Assembly: GCF_002902405.1 (NCBI RefSeq)
Contig: NZ_PPQS01000042.1
Span: 135,905-199,904, forward strand
Direction: 5' to 3'
Origin: Staphylococcus schweitzeri
GTDB lineage: Bacteria; Bacillota; Bacilli; Staphylococcales; Staphylococcaceae
DNA length: 64,000 nucleotides
Made by a program: the position numbers and the translations under genes. Under the pieces are notes generated by a model. It was given only the letters and a program-made list of their open reading frames with translations. It was not told the origin of the DNA and searched no databases. This document shows positions 20,129-30,294 of this stretch, piece by piece (position 1 is the stretch's first letter; every line of letters begins with the position of its first letter).

Positions 20129-21178
20129 ATGAGTGATTTTCAAAGAGAACAGAGAAAAAATGAGCACGTTGAAATAGCAATGGCACAATCTGATGCATTA
20201 CATTCAGATTTTGATAAGATGCGCTTTGTACACCATTCAATTCCGTCAATCAATGTGGAAGATATCGATTTGACGTCACAAACACCTGATTTAACGATGG
20301 CATATCCGATATACATCAATGCAATGACGGGTGGTAGTGAGTGGACGAAAAATATCAATGAGAAATTAGCGATTGTAGCGAGAGAAACTGGTTTGGCTAT
20401 GGCAGTAGGATCTACTCATGCGGCATTAAGAAATCCACGAATGGCTGAAACATTTACAATAGCAAGAAAAACAAACCCTAATGGCACAATATTTAGTAAT
20501 GTTGGTGCAGATGTTCCCGTAGATAAAGCGTTAGAAGCGATAGATTTGTTAGAAGCACAAGCATTACAGATTCATGTCAATTCGCCTCAAGAACTTGTCA
20601 TGCCAGAAGGAAACCGAGAATTTGAGACTTGGTTAGATAATATAGCTGCGATTGTAGCACGTGTATCTGTTCCGGTTATTGTAAAAGAAGTTGGGTTTGG
20701 TATGAGTAAAGAGCTAATGCACGATTTACAACAAATTGGTGTTAAGTATGTTGATGTTAGTGGCAAAGGTGGTACTAATTTCGTAGATATTGAAAATGAA
20801 CGTCGTGCAAATAAAGATATGGATTACTTATCTTCATGGGGACAATCTACAGTCGAATCATTACTTGAAACAACTGCTTATCAAGGTGAAATGTCAGTAT
20901 TTGCTAGTGGTGGTTTACGTACACCACTTGATGCAATTAAAAGTTTAGCTCTTGGTGCAAAAGCAGCAGGGATGTCACGTCCCTTTTTAAATCAAGTTGA
21001 AAAGAATGGTATCACTCATACAGTAGAGTATGTAGAATCATTTATAGACCATATGAAAGCAATTATGACGATGTTAAATGCTAAAAATATAGATGATTTA
21101 ACACAAAAGCAACTCGTGTATAGTCCTGAATTAATGTCGTGGATTGAACAACGTGGTTTAAATATACATCGAAGATAG
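20129..21178 (+). CDS. fni: Type 2 isopentenyl-diphosphate delta-isomerase
   Basis: This 349-aa FMN- and NAD(P)H-dependent enzyme interconverts IPP and DMAPP in the mevalonate pathway. The TIM-barrel motifs are visible: [47 protein letters not shown] and [19 protein letters not shown]. The ATG at 20129 lies seven bases after AAGGTAGG and gives the known length; an in-frame ATG two codons upstream is too close to the site. A strong terminator follows. Confidence 0.94.
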   Translation: MSDFQREQRKNEHVEIAMAQSDALHSDFDKMRFVHHSIPSINVEDIDLTSQTPDLTMAYPIYINAMTGGSEWTKNINEKLAIVARETGLAMAVGSTHAALRNPRMAETFTIARKTNPNGTIFSNVGADVPVDKALEAIDLLEAQALQIHVNSPQELVMPEGNREFETWLDNIAAIVARVSVPVIVKEVGFGMSKELMHDLQQIGVKYVDVSGKGGTNFVDIENERRANKDMDYLSSWGQSTVESLLETTAYQGEMSVFASGGLRTPLDAIKSLALGAKAAGMSRPFLNQVEKNGITHTVEYVESFIDHMKAIMTMLNAKNIDDLTQKQLVYSPELMSWIEQRGLNIHRR

Positions 21179-21181
21179 TAC

Positions 21182-21211
21182 AAAAAGAGGAGGCGAACAC
21201 CTCCTCTTTTT
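21182..21211. terminator. Bidirectional terminator between fni and gltS
   Basis: AAAAAGAGGAGG pairs perfectly with CCTCCTCTTTTT across a six-base loop. Confidence 0.92.
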
Positions 21212-21218
21212 ATAGTGT

Positions 21219-22427
21219 TTAACTAAACCATTGAATGAATCCCATAATGACGATAACGCCAATTAAATCGATTAGGAATGCTCCTACTATAGGAACTACT
21301 AAATATGCTTTAGGTGAGTTACCATATTTTTTAGTAATAACATCTAAATTTGCCATGGCATTTGGTGTAGCTCCTAGTCCATGTCCGATAAAACCGCCAA
21401 CCATAACTGCAGCATCATAATCTTTTCCTAAACCTCTAAATAAAATTAAGACAGCAAATAAAATCATAACGATTACTTGGACTAAAACGATAATAATAAG
21501 AGGTATAGCGAGTTTGTAAATTTCAGTAAGTTGAATGCTCATTAAGGCAAGAGATAAGAATATACCTAATGCAACATCACCAATTTGATTAGTGATTTTT
21601 AAATCGACAATATTGAAGTTGAAACTTTCGGATATATTTCTAACAATAACAGCAACGAATAATGAGCCAACATAAATTGGAACATTAATACCAGTTTGAT
21701 CTGTAAATAAATGACTAAAATAGCTTCCTACTGCCATACAGAAAACTACGATTGTAAATTGAATAAAGAATACTTCAGTTCCATTATATTTACTATGTAA
21801 ATGTTCGTTATAAGTTACTTGACTATAATCTTTAAACGTATCATCACTATGTTGAGGCTTTAGATTATAACGTTTAATTAAAAACTTAACTACTGGTCCA
21901 CCTATAAGGCCACCGAATACAAGACCTAAAGTTGCAGCTGCAAGTGCTGCTGTTAATGCTGAATCAATACCCAGTTCTTGAATTGTTTTGCCATAAGCAG
22001 CAGCATTGCCATGTCCACCTTCCATAGACATTGAACCGGCAGTTAATCCCAGTAATGGCTTAATATTCAATACTTTAGCTAGTGATACACCAACTAAATT
22101 TTGAATGACAGAAATGATGGCACAAAACATAAAATAAAGCAGTAAAACTTTGCCACCAAGTTTAAACAATTTTAAAGATGCACCAAGTCCGATTGTAGTA
22201 AAGAATGCTAACATAAAGAAATCTTGAATGAACGAAGCATCTAATTTAATCTTAACCATACCAAATGAATCTAAAGCAGCAACTAAAATAGCAAAGATTA
22301 ACCCACCAATTACTGGTGCAGGTATACAAATGCGTTTTAAGAAGTTGACATGATTGACGATAGCCTTACCAAGTAAGTAGAGTACGCAGGCTAAACATAA
22401 TGTTGTAATTGCATTTAGTTCTATCAT
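21219..22427 (-). CDS. gltS: Sodium/glutamate symporter GltS
   Basis: This 402-aa, roughly ten-helix ESS-family carrier has GGLIFA in the N-terminal half, the re-entrant GSMSMEGGHGNAAAYG motif near the middle and GGFIGHGLGATPNAMANL in the C-terminal half. It imports glutamate with Na+. The ATG at 22427 follows AAGGGGG; the open frame extends 28 codons upstream without a ribosome site. Confidence 0.92.
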   Translation of the reverse strand: MIELNAITTLCLACVLYLLGKAIVNHVNFLKRICIPAPVIGGLIFAILVAALDSFGMVKIKLDASFIQDFFMLAFFTTIGLGASLKLFKLGGKVLLLYFMFCAIISVIQNLVGVSLAKVLNIKPLLGLTAGSMSMEGGHGNAAAYGKTIQELGIDSALTAALAAATLGLVFGGLIGGPVVKFLIKRYNLKPQHSDDTFKDYSQVTYNEHLHSKYNGTEVFFIQFTIVVFCMAVGSYFSHLFTDQTGINVPIYVGSLFVAVIVRNISESFNFNIVDLKITNQIGDVALGIFLSLALMSIQLTEIYKLAIPLIIIVLVQVIVMILFAVLILFRGLGKDYDAAVMVGGFIGHGLGATPNAMANLDVITKKYGNSPKAYLVVPIVGAFLIDLIGVIVIMGFIQWFS

Positions 22428-22880
22428 TTTATAATCCCCCTTGCTAAATATCCCTCGCCCTAAAGTAATGTGCTTGAAAATGTAAGCGCTGCAAAAGGGC
22501 GCTTTTATCATTATACATGCGATAAATCAATATTTCTAGTTTCCGAAAATAATAGAATTAATATTAATACATAAAAGTTTAATAATTATAAAGGATTATA
22601 TTGATATATTTTCACAATTAAGAGCAAGTTTCTAGTAAAGGGAGGTTCTAAAGAAAGATGAATAAAATAGAAAGTCAACCCAGGTCGGGACAAAAGCGTT
22701 TAGGATTTGAGCAGAACCGAACGATGAGCAAAATTGTTTTCCAAATTTTGTCGAACCGTGAGAGTTTCTGTCGAAAATCCTGCTTTTGGGACGCCGTTAA
22801 TCGTTTCCCAGAGCACAAAAACTTTATGTCGCAACCTCGACTTTTAGGTAGATAGTTTTCATTTGCTATTAAAAATATAT
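22428..22880. other. gltS promoter region and hairpin element
   Basis: This 453-bp gene-poor stretch holds the gltS promoter side on the left. At 22688-22790 it holds a long imperfect inverted repeat that could fold as one hairpin: CAAAAGC (22691) pairs GCTTTTG (22782), AGGATTT (22702) pairs AAATCCT (22775), and CAAAATT (22729) pairs AATTTTG (22744). Outer AAAGTC/GACTTT arms (22671/22839) may extend it. A 65-codon frame (22658-22855) has an SD-like GGGAGG, but its sequence is dictated by the hairpin, so I do not call it a gene. Confidence 0.6.
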
Positions 22881-23489
22881 TTACTTCCACGTATCTTCGG
22901 GCAACATACAATCTGATTTACGCATGCGAGACACAAATGGGTTTCCTTTTACTGTGTAACGTAATGCTTTATGTGTCCAGTCGCCCTTATTTGGAATACC
23001 AATTCGTGGACTTGCAATAATATCTTTAGGATATTTACGGTTCTTTGTATCAATGGATAATCTACAATCATTTAGCGTTGCACCATCGATAGAACGTGGG
23101 ATGTTAAATGCTTTCGTCCATTTTCCAGGGCCATTCGTTACGTCGTATCCTTGCTTTCCTCTATTGCGAAACATAACAGACAAACCATCTTCTGGTTCGA
23201 TGGCACGGATGAGTACACCTTCTGGTATGCCTTCAGATTTAGTCACAAAATTTATGAGCAGATGTGTATGCATCACATGCGCATAAATTGTTCCGCCACG
23301 CTTATATAGAGATGTGACTTTAGGTGTTACTTTACCATTAAATCCATGAGCAGCAAGATCATCAAATCCTAAGTAAGCTTCTGTTTCCACAATATAGCCA
23401 GTATAAGTTTGTCCCTCATCTTGATAGATTACTTTAACACCTAAAAGATTTTTAGCAATTTTTCTCGTATCATTATTAACAAAATCCAT
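22881..23489 (-). CDS. 3-methyladenine DNA glycosylase (AAG/MPG family)
   Basis: This 202-aa base-excision enzyme has the AAG-family sequence [23 protein letters not shown] (catalytic Glu), [27 protein letters not shown] and [12 protein letters not shown]. It removes alkylated purines such as 3-methyladenine. Its length is standard. The start ATG follows CCAAGGAG. It is monocistronic. Confidence 0.92.
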   Translation of the reverse strand: MDFVNNDTRKIAKNLLGVKVIYQDEGQTYTGYIVETEAYLGFDDLAAHGFNGKVTPKVTSLYKRGGTIYAHVMHTHLLINFVTKSEGIPEGVLIRAIEPEDGLSVMFRNRGKQGYDVTNGPGKWTKAFNIPRSIDGATLNDCRLSIDTKNRKYPKDIIASPRIGIPNKGDWTHKALRYTVKGNPFVSRMRKSDCMLPEDTWK

Positions 23490-23903
23490 ATTATTCTCCT
23501 TGGTAATTATATGATTAATTTAAATAAAATTGAAAAACATATTTTTATTGTGGTAAATGTTTGTTAAACTAGTATTGTTAAGAATTATAAAAATATTAAG
23601 TATTTACTTTGAGGCTGATATTTAAATAACTAATATAATGTCAAATTTCGATGAAACTAGTTAATCATAGTTTGTTATTAGTATAATTAACCTTGTGTTT
23701 ACTTTCAAATGGGGTAAAGCAGTGATTAACATATTTAATGAACTTGTAATTCGAAATAGTGATATAAAAGATTTAGCTTCAACTATGTGTTTTGTGTATG
23801 TTGGATTTTGCTGAAGTGAATTGTCTAGTTAATGAATCAAATACTTCATGACAGTAATAATGATTAAAAATATAAATATGATTAATGAAAGGGAGAAATT
23901 GCA
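23490..23903. other. Intergenic region between glycosylase and DUF805 genes
   Basis: This 414-bp very AT-rich divergent promoter region has no convincing hairpin or known operator. It does contain a 30-codon ORF from GTG 23722 to TGA 23814, preceded by GGGGTAAAGCA. Its C-terminal end has two cysteines (CFVYVGFC). Coding status is unproven. Confidence 0.5.
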
Positions 23904-24524
23904 ATGGAACAATTACCTCAAGTAGGATTTATGAAATCATTCGTATTATTTTGGAAAAATTATATTAATTTTACGGGAAGATCAAGACGTAGTGAATATT
24001 GGTATATGATGCTATGGCACTTAATATTTTTACTTCCTGCTTTCTTCGTGTTCCTTATGGGTTTTATATTTGTAGGTATAGGTGAAGAAATAGATGGTGA
24101 TGTAATATCTGTTTTTGGTGTGTTTATAATAATAATTACAGTTATTTATATGCTTCTCTATTCTTTAGCAACGTTTATTCCCAATTTGGCATTAAGTGTC
24201 CGAAGATTCCATGATATATCAAGAACAATGGTATTACCAATTATAATGTTTGCATATAGTATTGTATTCTCTGTAGTTGTGCAGTGTATCGAATCATATT
24301 ATGATAATGATTTTATGTTTATGCCAATTGGAATTGTTATTTTGTTAGTACTTCTTTATCTTATTTATTTTGGACTTACAGTTACAATGATAGTATTCCT
24401 ATGTTTCGACAGTAAGCCAGCAAATAAATATGGTGAAAGTCCAAAATATCCATCTACAATTAAAAATCAACCAGAGACATCTGAAACACCAGAAACACCG
24501 AAAGAAACAGAAAATCAATTGTAA
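23904..24524 (+). CDS. DUF805 family membrane protein
   Basis: This 206-aa protein shows the DUF805 hallmark FWKNYINFTGRSRRSEYWYM before TM1, LALSVRRFHDISRT in the middle, four hydrophobic helices and CFDSKPANKYGESPKY after the last. The C-terminus is a Pro/Thr/Glu-rich tail. The biochemical role of DUF805 is unknown. It is monocistronic with a following terminator. Confidence 0.86.
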   Translation: MEQLPQVGFMKSFVLFWKNYINFTGRSRRSEYWYMMLWHLIFLLPAFFVFLMGFIFVGIGEEIDGDVISVFGVFIIIITVIYMLLYSLATFIPNLALSVRRFHDISRTMVLPIIMFAYSIVFSVVVQCIESYYDNDFMFMPIGIVILLVLLYLIYFGLTVTMIVFLCFDSKPANKYGESPKYPSTIKNQPETSETPETPKETENQL

Positions 24525-24530
24525 TGATAT

Positions 24531-24566
24531 AAATATCTCAGCAGATTGTTGCTGGGATATTTTTTT
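24531..24566 (+). terminator. Terminator of the DUF805 gene
   Basis: AAATATCTCAGCA pairs with TGCTGGGATATT and is followed by a T-run. Confidence 0.88.
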
Positions 24567-24752
24567 ACTGTGATATGTAAAGGTATGAAAGGTATTTTTC
24601 CATTATTAAAGATTCTAAATATGTCATGAGGTAAATATGAGTCATTTCCAACCTTGAGAATTTAAAAAATAAACAAACTTTAAAAATATTGTATGTAAAG
24701 TGTATAGAAATGTTATATTAAGGTAAATAGCTATTATTTTAGGAGGCAAAAG

Positions 24753-25652
24753 ATGGGACTTGTAATTGAACATGTTACAAAACGTTTTGGTAAGATGACG
24801 GCAGTAAATGATATTTCGCTAGAATTAGAATCAGGCAAGATGTTAGGCTTTCTAGGTAGAAATGGAGCAGGTAAAACAACAACATTTCGCATGATTTTAG
24901 GGTTAAGTGAACCAACTGAAGGTTACATTACTTATAACGGTAAAAAACTAGATAAAACGATGTATAATCGTATCGGTTATTTACCTGAAGAACGCGGCTT
25001 ACATGCGAAAATGACAGTCGAGGATGAATTAAAATATTTAGCAACTTTAAAAGGGATGTCAAAGAAAGACATTCAAAGTCAAATGACATATTGGCTGGAC
25101 CGTTTTGACATTACTGAAAATCGAAAAAAGCGTATCGATAGCTTATCGAAAGGGAATCAACAAAAGATTCAACTTTTAGCAAGTATGTTACATAAACCGG
25201 AATTACTCATTTTGGATGAACCATTTAGTGGTTTAGATCCCGTCAATGTTGAACTGTTGAAAGAAGCAGTTAAAGATTTAAATGGTTGGGGTAGTACGAT
25301 TGTTTATAGCTCACATCGCATGGAACATGTCGAAGAATTATGTGATGACGTATGCATTTTAGATAAAGGTAAATTAATTGTGTCAGGTGATATTCACCAT
25401 GTGCGTTCATCTAATGGATACCAAAAAGTTGTAATTGAATCAGACACACCTATACCAGATTTATCACAAATAGATGGCATTATTCAAAGTGAAAATATTA
25501 AGCAGGGCATACGCTTAACAATTGAAGATGAAGCGGTAGCAAAAAATATTTATCAAATTGTAACACAACAAGGATATGTTAAACGATTCCAAGTTGTAGA
25601 GCCATCATTGCAAGATATATTCATTGCGAAAGTAGGTGGCAAGGATGAATAA
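24753..25652 (+). CDS. ABC transporter ATPase (NatA-like)
   Basis: This 299-aa ATPase has Walker A GRNGAGKTT near 37-45, signature LSKGNQQKI near 136, Walker B LLILDEPFSGLD near 155, and a C-terminal extension (about 215-299) typical of NatA/BcrA-like exporters. It pairs with the next gene, whose start it overlaps by eight bases. The family is associated with Na+ or drug export, but the substrate here is not established. Confidence 0.88.
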   Translation: MGLVIEHVTKRFGKMTAVNDISLELESGKMLGFLGRNGAGKTTTFRMILGLSEPTEGYITYNGKKLDKTMYNRIGYLPEERGLHAKMTVEDELKYLATLKGMSKKDIQSQMTYWLDRFDITENRKKRIDSLSKGNQQKIQLLASMLHKPELLILDEPFSGLDPVNVELLKEAVKDLNGWGSTIVYSSHRMEHVEELCDDVCILDKGKLIVSGDIHHVRSSNGYQKVVIESDTPIPDLSQIDGIIQSENIKQGIRLTIEDEAVAKNIYQIVTQQGYVKRFQVVEPSLQDIFIAKVGGKDE

Positions 25653-26877
25653 GTTTTGGGCGACATTCAGTTTGACTTATATTAATAAAATTAAAGCAAA
25701 ATCATTTATTATTTTTATGGTTTTAGTTGCAGTCTTAATGATAGGTCTTTCAAATATCGATAAGATTATAAATATGTTTGATGATGGACCGGATAAAATT
25801 GGTGTGGCAGCACCGAATGAACAAATTTATAATGCATTTAAGCAGCAGGGAAAAACATTTCAAAGTGATATTAAATATACAAAAGTCTCTAAAGATGATG
25901 CTGAAAAGCAAGTGAAAAACCATAAACTCGATAAAGCTTATGTTATTAATCTGAATAAAGATAACACATTACAGGCGACCATTATAAGTGAGAAACGTGT
26001 AAGTAAAGAGGATACACAAAAAGTGACTGCTTTATTAACAACAATTCAAACGAACTTTGTTGCTACCGAATTAAATATTAATAAGCAAGACTTACAAAAG
26101 TTACAAGCACAAAGTAAAGTTAACAATAAAATTGTTTCTAAAGATGAAGTTGATAAAGTATCTGAAGGACAAAAAATTTTTAACTATGCATTGGCATATG
26201 GCATTATCTTTTTAATGTTCTTTATTATTTTAAATTATGCATCTCAAATAGCAATGGAAATTGCTAGTGAAAAAACATCGCGTGTGATTGAAATGATTAT
26301 TACTAGCATTTCTCCAGTTCAGCATATCTTTGCTAAAATTTTAGGTGTGATTGCAGTTGCGGTAACACAAATTATGTTAATAGTAATGATGGCAGTTGTA
26401 TGTATTTATGCATTTGATTTAAAAGACTTACTTAAAGGATTTAATGTTGAAATGAATCAATTATCTTGGCAAATTATTATTATTGGCATAATAAGTAGTA
26501 TTGTTGGAATCATGGCGTTTGTCTTATTAGCAGCAATTCTCGGGTCATTGACATCTAGAATTGAAGACTTGAATCAATCTTTAATGCCACTGACATTAAT
26601 AGGAATGATTGCATTTTATATTGCGATATTTACGATTAATAATCCTGATGGAAAACTTGCTATAATTACAAGTTACATTCCATTTTTTGCGCCGTTTCAA
26701 TTAGTAGTACGTGCCCAAACTTCAGCGCTTCAAATACATGAAGTAATTATTAGTTCATTAATCTCAATTGCAATGGTAGCAGTCTTATTGTGGATGGCAA
26801 TTAAAACATATAAAGATTCAGTACTGACTTTTGAACGTGGATTATTTAAAACATTTAGACGTGTTTTCAAACAATAA
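25645..26877 (+). CDS. ABC transporter permease (NatB-like)
   Basis: This 410-aa ABC-2 permease has TM1 near 18-38, a long lysine-rich extracytoplasmic domain (about 45-170), then five to six helices with the coupling-helix motif MEIASEKTSRVIEMIITSISP. The ATG at 25645 is used because the GTG three codons earlier falls in the ribosome site. It forms an exporter with the preceding ATPase. Rejecting NatB would need substrate data. Confidence 0.87.
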   Translation: MNKFWATFSLTYINKIKAKSFIIFMVLVAVLMIGLSNIDKIINMFDDGPDKIGVAAPNEQIYNAFKQQGKTFQSDIKYTKVSKDDAEKQVKNHKLDKAYVINLNKDNTLQATIISEKRVSKEDTQKVTALLTTIQTNFVATELNINKQDLQKLQAQSKVNNKIVSKDEVDKVSEGQKIFNYALAYGIIFLMFFIILNYASQIAMEIASEKTSRVIEMIITSISPVQHIFAKILGVIAVAVTQIMLIVMMAVVCIYAFDLKDLLKGFNVEMNQLSWQIIIIGIISSIVGIMAFVLLAAILGSLTSRIEDLNQSLMPLTLIGMIAFYIAIFTINNPDGKLAIITSYIPFFAPFQLVVRAQTSALQIHEVIISSLISIAMVAVLLWMAIKTYKDSVLTFERGLFKTFRRVFKQ

Positions 26878-26884
26878 AATACAT

Positions 26885-26945
26885 TAAGAGTAACACACAT
26901 TTTTCGTATAAATCGATGATGTAAGCGTGTTACTCTTATTTTTTT
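26885..26945 (+). terminator. Terminator of the NatAB-like operon
   Basis: TAAGAGTAACAC pairs with GTGTTACTCTTA, with a 28-nt loop and T-run. Confidence 0.85.
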
Positions 26946-27094
26946 GAATTTATCTATAGAATAATGCTTAAAAAAGTGTACAATATGTATGTGAAAATGA
27001 ACTTTTTAAATGGGAATGTGAAGTAATAAGTTTTAATAATAAGTAAAATACAAATGATTGAATGTCTTTTGGAACTACATGATGGAGTGATGTA

Positions 27095-27421
27095 ATGTTA
27101 TATCCGATTTTTATATTTATATTAGCAGGAATATGTGAAATAGGTGGGGGATACCTTATTTGGCTGTGGCTTAGGGAAGGACAGTCATCACTATTTGGTC
27201 TAATAGGTGGCATTATTTTAATGTTATATGGTGTTATTGCAACATTTCAATCATATCCAACATTCGGTAGAGTCTATGCTGCATATGGTGGTGTGTTTAT
27301 TATTATGAGTTTGATTTTCGCTATGATTGTTGATAAACAAATGCCAGATAAGTATGACGTTATAGGTGCAATCATTTGTATTGTAGGCGTTTTAGTAATG
27401 TTGTTGCCCAGCAGAGCTTAA
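27095..27421 (+). CDS. YnfA/UPF0060 family small membrane protein
   Basis: This 108-aa protein has four helices and an SMR-like fold. The UPF0060 signature is present: [18 protein letters not shown] in TM1 and [17 protein letters not shown] in the centre. The family is widespread and resembles small multidrug resistance proteins, but function is not settled. It lies 29 bp before galM with the same orientation, so the two may be cotranscribed. Confidence 0.87.
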   Translation: MLYPIFIFILAGICEIGGGYLIWLWLREGQSSLFGLIGGIILMLYGVIATFQSYPTFGRVYAAYGGVFIIMSLIFAMIVDKQMPDKYDVIGAIICIVGVLVMLLPSRA

Positions 27422-27450
27422 ACGTGTGTGTTTAGAAGGGAGAAGTAAAA

Positions 27451-28470
27451 ATGATAGTTGAAGTTGAGCATCAAAGACATGGTGTAGATTTAATCAAAAT
27501 TGATAATGATGAAACTAAAATTATTTTTACGAATTATGGAGCGAGAGTAGTATCTTGGAAATATCATGATAATAATATTGTTTTGGGGAATGTTGTTGAA
27601 GCAGATGAATTCTATCACAATAATCCATTTAAATTTGGAGCTTCAATTGGTAGGTATAGCGGGAGAATTGACAATGCTAAATTCCAGTTGAATAGTAAGC
27701 AATATCAGTTAGAGCAAAACAATGGAGAACATCATTTGCATGGCGGATGTAACGGTTTGGATAGTAAGTTGTTTGATTATGAAATTAGAAATGAAATTGC
27801 TCAAATTAAAGTGATTTTTAAAACTGTGTTGAAATCAGCAGATGATTATTTTCCAGGTGATGTAAATGTAACGATTACACATATTTATGACGCCGATCAT
27901 CAATGGTCTATTGAATATGAAGCAGTTGCTACAGAAGATACATTATTTAGTCCTACAAATCATGTCTATTTTAATTTGAATAGAGATAATAATGTAGTTG
28001 ATAATCATCGTATTTCTAGCAAGCAGTTGAATATGTATTTATTAGATGATCGAAACATTGTTACTGGTGAAGTTCTCGATTTACATGAGGTATTTGAACA
28101 TAATAAAATCAAGTTAAGTGATATTTTTACGTCGCAACATCCACAACTAAGTGAACAGATGACAAGTTTTGGTGGTTTAGACCATCCATTTACAGTTGGT
28201 GAACATAAGATGTTTGTTGAAAATCATGAATTTTCATTAGAGGTAGATACAGATATGCCACATGTTGTATTTTTTACTTTTAATCATCCTGATGAATGGG
28301 AAAGTTCATTTAATATTTATAAACCACACTCTGGCTTTACGTTGGAAACACAATTTTTACCAAATGATATTAATTTACATGGTGATACGGCGCCATCCAT
28401 TTTAAAAGCTGGCGTAGTATTTAATTCGACAACTAGTTTCCGCATCCAAGAAAAAGTTGATAATGAATAA
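27451..28470 (+). CDS. galM: Aldose 1-epimerase (galactose mutarotase)
   Basis: This 339-aa cytosolic enzyme interconverts alpha and beta hexopyranoses. Family motifs are visible: GRYSGRIDNAKF, NNGEHHLHGG with an active-site His, PTNHVYFNLN with the second His, and GFTLETQFLPNDIN with the catalytic Glu. The length is normal. It follows ynfA with its own GAAGGGAG site and is not next to other galactose genes. Confidence 0.9.
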   Translation: MIVEVEHQRHGVDLIKIDNDETKIIFTNYGARVVSWKYHDNNIVLGNVVEADEFYHNNPFKFGASIGRYSGRIDNAKFQLNSKQYQLEQNNGEHHLHGGCNGLDSKLFDYEIRNEIAQIKVIFKTVLKSADDYFPGDVNVTITHIYDADHQWSIEYEAVATEDTLFSPTNHVYFNLNRDNNVVDNHRISSKQLNMYLLDDRNIVTGEVLDLHEVFEHNKIKLSDIFTSQHPQLSEQMTSFGGLDHPFTVGEHKMFVENHEFSLEVDTDMPHVVFFTFNHPDEWESSFNIYKPHSGFTLETQFLPNDINLHGDTAPSILKAGVVFNSTTSFRIQEKVDNE

Positions 28471-28600
28471 AGTCCTTATTGGCTGTCTAATAGCTTCAAT
28501 TGAAGTTTGAACTATTCGTTTGCCACATAGTTATTTGAAGTCAAAAGGCAGTAAAATTTTTAAGTACGTTAATATAAGTGGAATACTTTATATAAATATA

Positions 28601-28687
28601 GGAATCAACACTACGACATGGTGGTATTTAAAATGGTAGTATTGCTAATGAACTATCATTTAATGTCGAAGTGGATTCCTTTTTTTA
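28601..28687 (+). terminator. Long-stem terminator of galM
   Basis: GGAATCAACACTACGACAT pairs with ATGTCGAAGTGGATTCC, with a 42-nt apical region that also contains smaller repeats, followed by a run of about eight T. It separates convergent galM and the MOSC gene. Confidence 0.8.
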
Positions 28688-28724
28688 TCGTGTTTATTTG
28701 ACTTTGAAACAAATTTATAATTGA

Positions 28725-29378
28725 TTATTTTAATGTTTTATCATACATTTTTTGAAGTTTTTCGCGTCGTGTAGGTGATAAGTAAGGATTATTGAGTGCT
28801 TGTAAGAGCATTGTTTGGTTTTGTCTGTCGTTATAATATAAGTGATTCAATTGCTGAATCGACATACGATGTTCAATTGGTGCCTCTTTAATTAAATGCA
28901 GTTGATCATTTGGAGTAACATATCCTTGCTTTAGTACACGAAAATAGAATCCTGTTTTTCCAGAAGTAGACATGCGCTTTACTAAATCAGGGATATTATA
29001 CTTTGCTTGTATTTTCCAACAAGGTTCTCGGATTTCGGAAACCTCGATAACTGCTTCGCCTAATTGATATTGATTGCCGAAGAAAACATCGGCTTCGTCT
29101 AAATTTTCAAATGTTAAATTTTCTCCAAACATGGCATAGGTGGGTAATTCAATATTGTCATTAAGATACATATTATAGTTATGTTTGCTAAATCCACAAA
29201 CAGCTTTATGAGGACCTCCATGGTCTTTATATGCTTGCTCATCGCCTGTAAAGCCCATAGTTGATAACCATGTTCTTTCTTTAATTGGGGTTTTATCTAA
29301 TGCTGAGCGCATGGGTTTTTTAGTGCTATAAGGTAAATCTTGTATTTTCCCAGTCGATATTGCACGAATTGCTATCAT
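28725..29378 (-). CDS. MOSC domain protein (YiiM-like)
   Basis: This 217-aa protein has a MOSC core, including GDEQAYKDHGGPHKAVCGFSKHNY, FGENLTFENLDE and EVSEIREPCWKI with the conserved Cys. YiiM-type MOSC proteins handle molybdenum-cofactor-linked N-hydroxylated substrates. Moco is also needed by FdhA in this window, but the genes are far apart. It is monocistronic, with the start behind AAGGAG. Confidence 0.87.
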   Translation of the reverse strand: MIAIRAISTGKIQDLPYSTKKPMRSALDKTPIKERTWLSTMGFTGDEQAYKDHGGPHKAVCGFSKHNYNMYLNDNIELPTYAMFGENLTFENLDEADVFFGNQYQLGEAVIEVSEIREPCWKIQAKYNIPDLVKRMSTSGKTGFYFRVLKQGYVTPNDQLHLIKEAPIEHRMSIQQLNHLYYNDRQNQTMLLQALNNPYLSPTRREKLQKMYDKTLK

Positions 29379-29549
29379 GTCATTCTCCTTAGAATAAAGT
29401 TTAAAATATATTGTACTATAAAATCTTTATTTTTATACGAATGTTGATTGAATTGTTTTTAAAAATGTTAGAAATAAGGGTATGTTAATTTATACTGGTC
29501 ATGTAAAATATTAATTGAATAGATTACAGAATTATGGGAGGCTATCCGC

Positions 29550-30236
29550 ATGAAAGATGTCAAAGCACTTAAGTTAATGACGTTGGATGATGTTTTAAGC
29601 CAAATCAATGGTGATATGGTACTTGGAATTGGTACAGGAAGTACAATGGAATTGCTTTTGCCCAAAATAGCGGAACTAATTAAAAATCGAGGTTACAATA
29701 TTACTGGTGTTTGTACTTCAAATAAAATTGCATTTTTAGCTAAAGAGTTAGGCATTAAGATATGTGAAATTAATGATGTAGATTATATTGATTTAGCAAT
29801 TGATGGTGCAGATGAAGTGGATCCGTCTTTAAATATTATTAAAGGTGGTGGTGGTGCTTTGTTTAGAGAAAAAGTTATTGATGAAATGGCATCGCGCTTT
29901 GTTGTAGTTGTTGATGAAACTAAAATAGTACGATATTTAGGAGAAACTTTTAAGTTGCCAGTAGAAGTGGACAAATTTAATTGGTATCATATTTTACGTA
30001 AAATTGAGTCATATGCTGATATTAAAGTAGAACGTCGTGTAAATGAAGATGTTGCTTTTATAACAGATAATGGCAACTATATTTTAGACTGTCAACTTCC
30101 AGAAGGTATTGATCCATATCAATTCCATGAATATTTAATTCATTTAACTGGTGTATTTGAGACAGGTTATTTCTTAGATATGGCAGATCAAGTTATTGTA
30201 GGTACACAAGATGGTGTGAAAATTTTAGGAAAATAA
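29550..30236 (+). CDS. rpiA: Ribose-5-phosphate isomerase A
   Basis: This 228-aa pentose-phosphate enzyme interconverts ribose 5-phosphate and ribulose 5-phosphate. The motifs LGIGTGSTMELLLPKI, AIDGADEVDPSLNIIKGGGGALFREK (catalytic Asp/Glu/Lys) and GVFETGYFLD are all present. The start follows TGGGAGG. It is a single gene with a shared terminator against lyrA. Confidence 0.95.
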   Translation: MKDVKALKLMTLDDVLSQINGDMVLGIGTGSTMELLLPKIAELIKNRGYNITGVCTSNKIAFLAKELGIKICEINDVDYIDLAIDGADEVDPSLNIIKGGGGALFREKVIDEMASRFVVVVDETKIVRYLGETFKLPVEVDKFNWYHILRKIESYADIKVERRVNEDVAFITDNGNYILDCQLPEGIDPYQFHEYLIHLTGVFETGYFLDMADQVIVGTQDGVKILGK

Positions 30237-30243
30237 TATATAA

Positions 30244-30290
30244 AAAGCGCTTGCTATCATCTTTTAAAGTGATGATTTAGCAAGCGCTTT
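30244..30290. terminator. Bidirectional terminator between rpiA and lyrA
   Basis: AAAGCGCTTGCT pairs perfectly with AGCAAGCGCTTT; A- and T-rich flanks lie on both sides. Confidence 0.9.
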
Positions 30291-30294
30291 GCTA

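Noticed and set aside
22491..22504. cre-like TGTAAGCGCTGCAA in the gltS promoter
   Set aside because: It has at least two mismatches at conserved positions on either strand.
22658..22855. 65-codon plus-strand frame with an SD-like GGGAGG
   Set aside because: It coincides with a long imperfect palindrome and resembles no protein family; the reverse strand is open in the same way, as expected from the inverted repeat.
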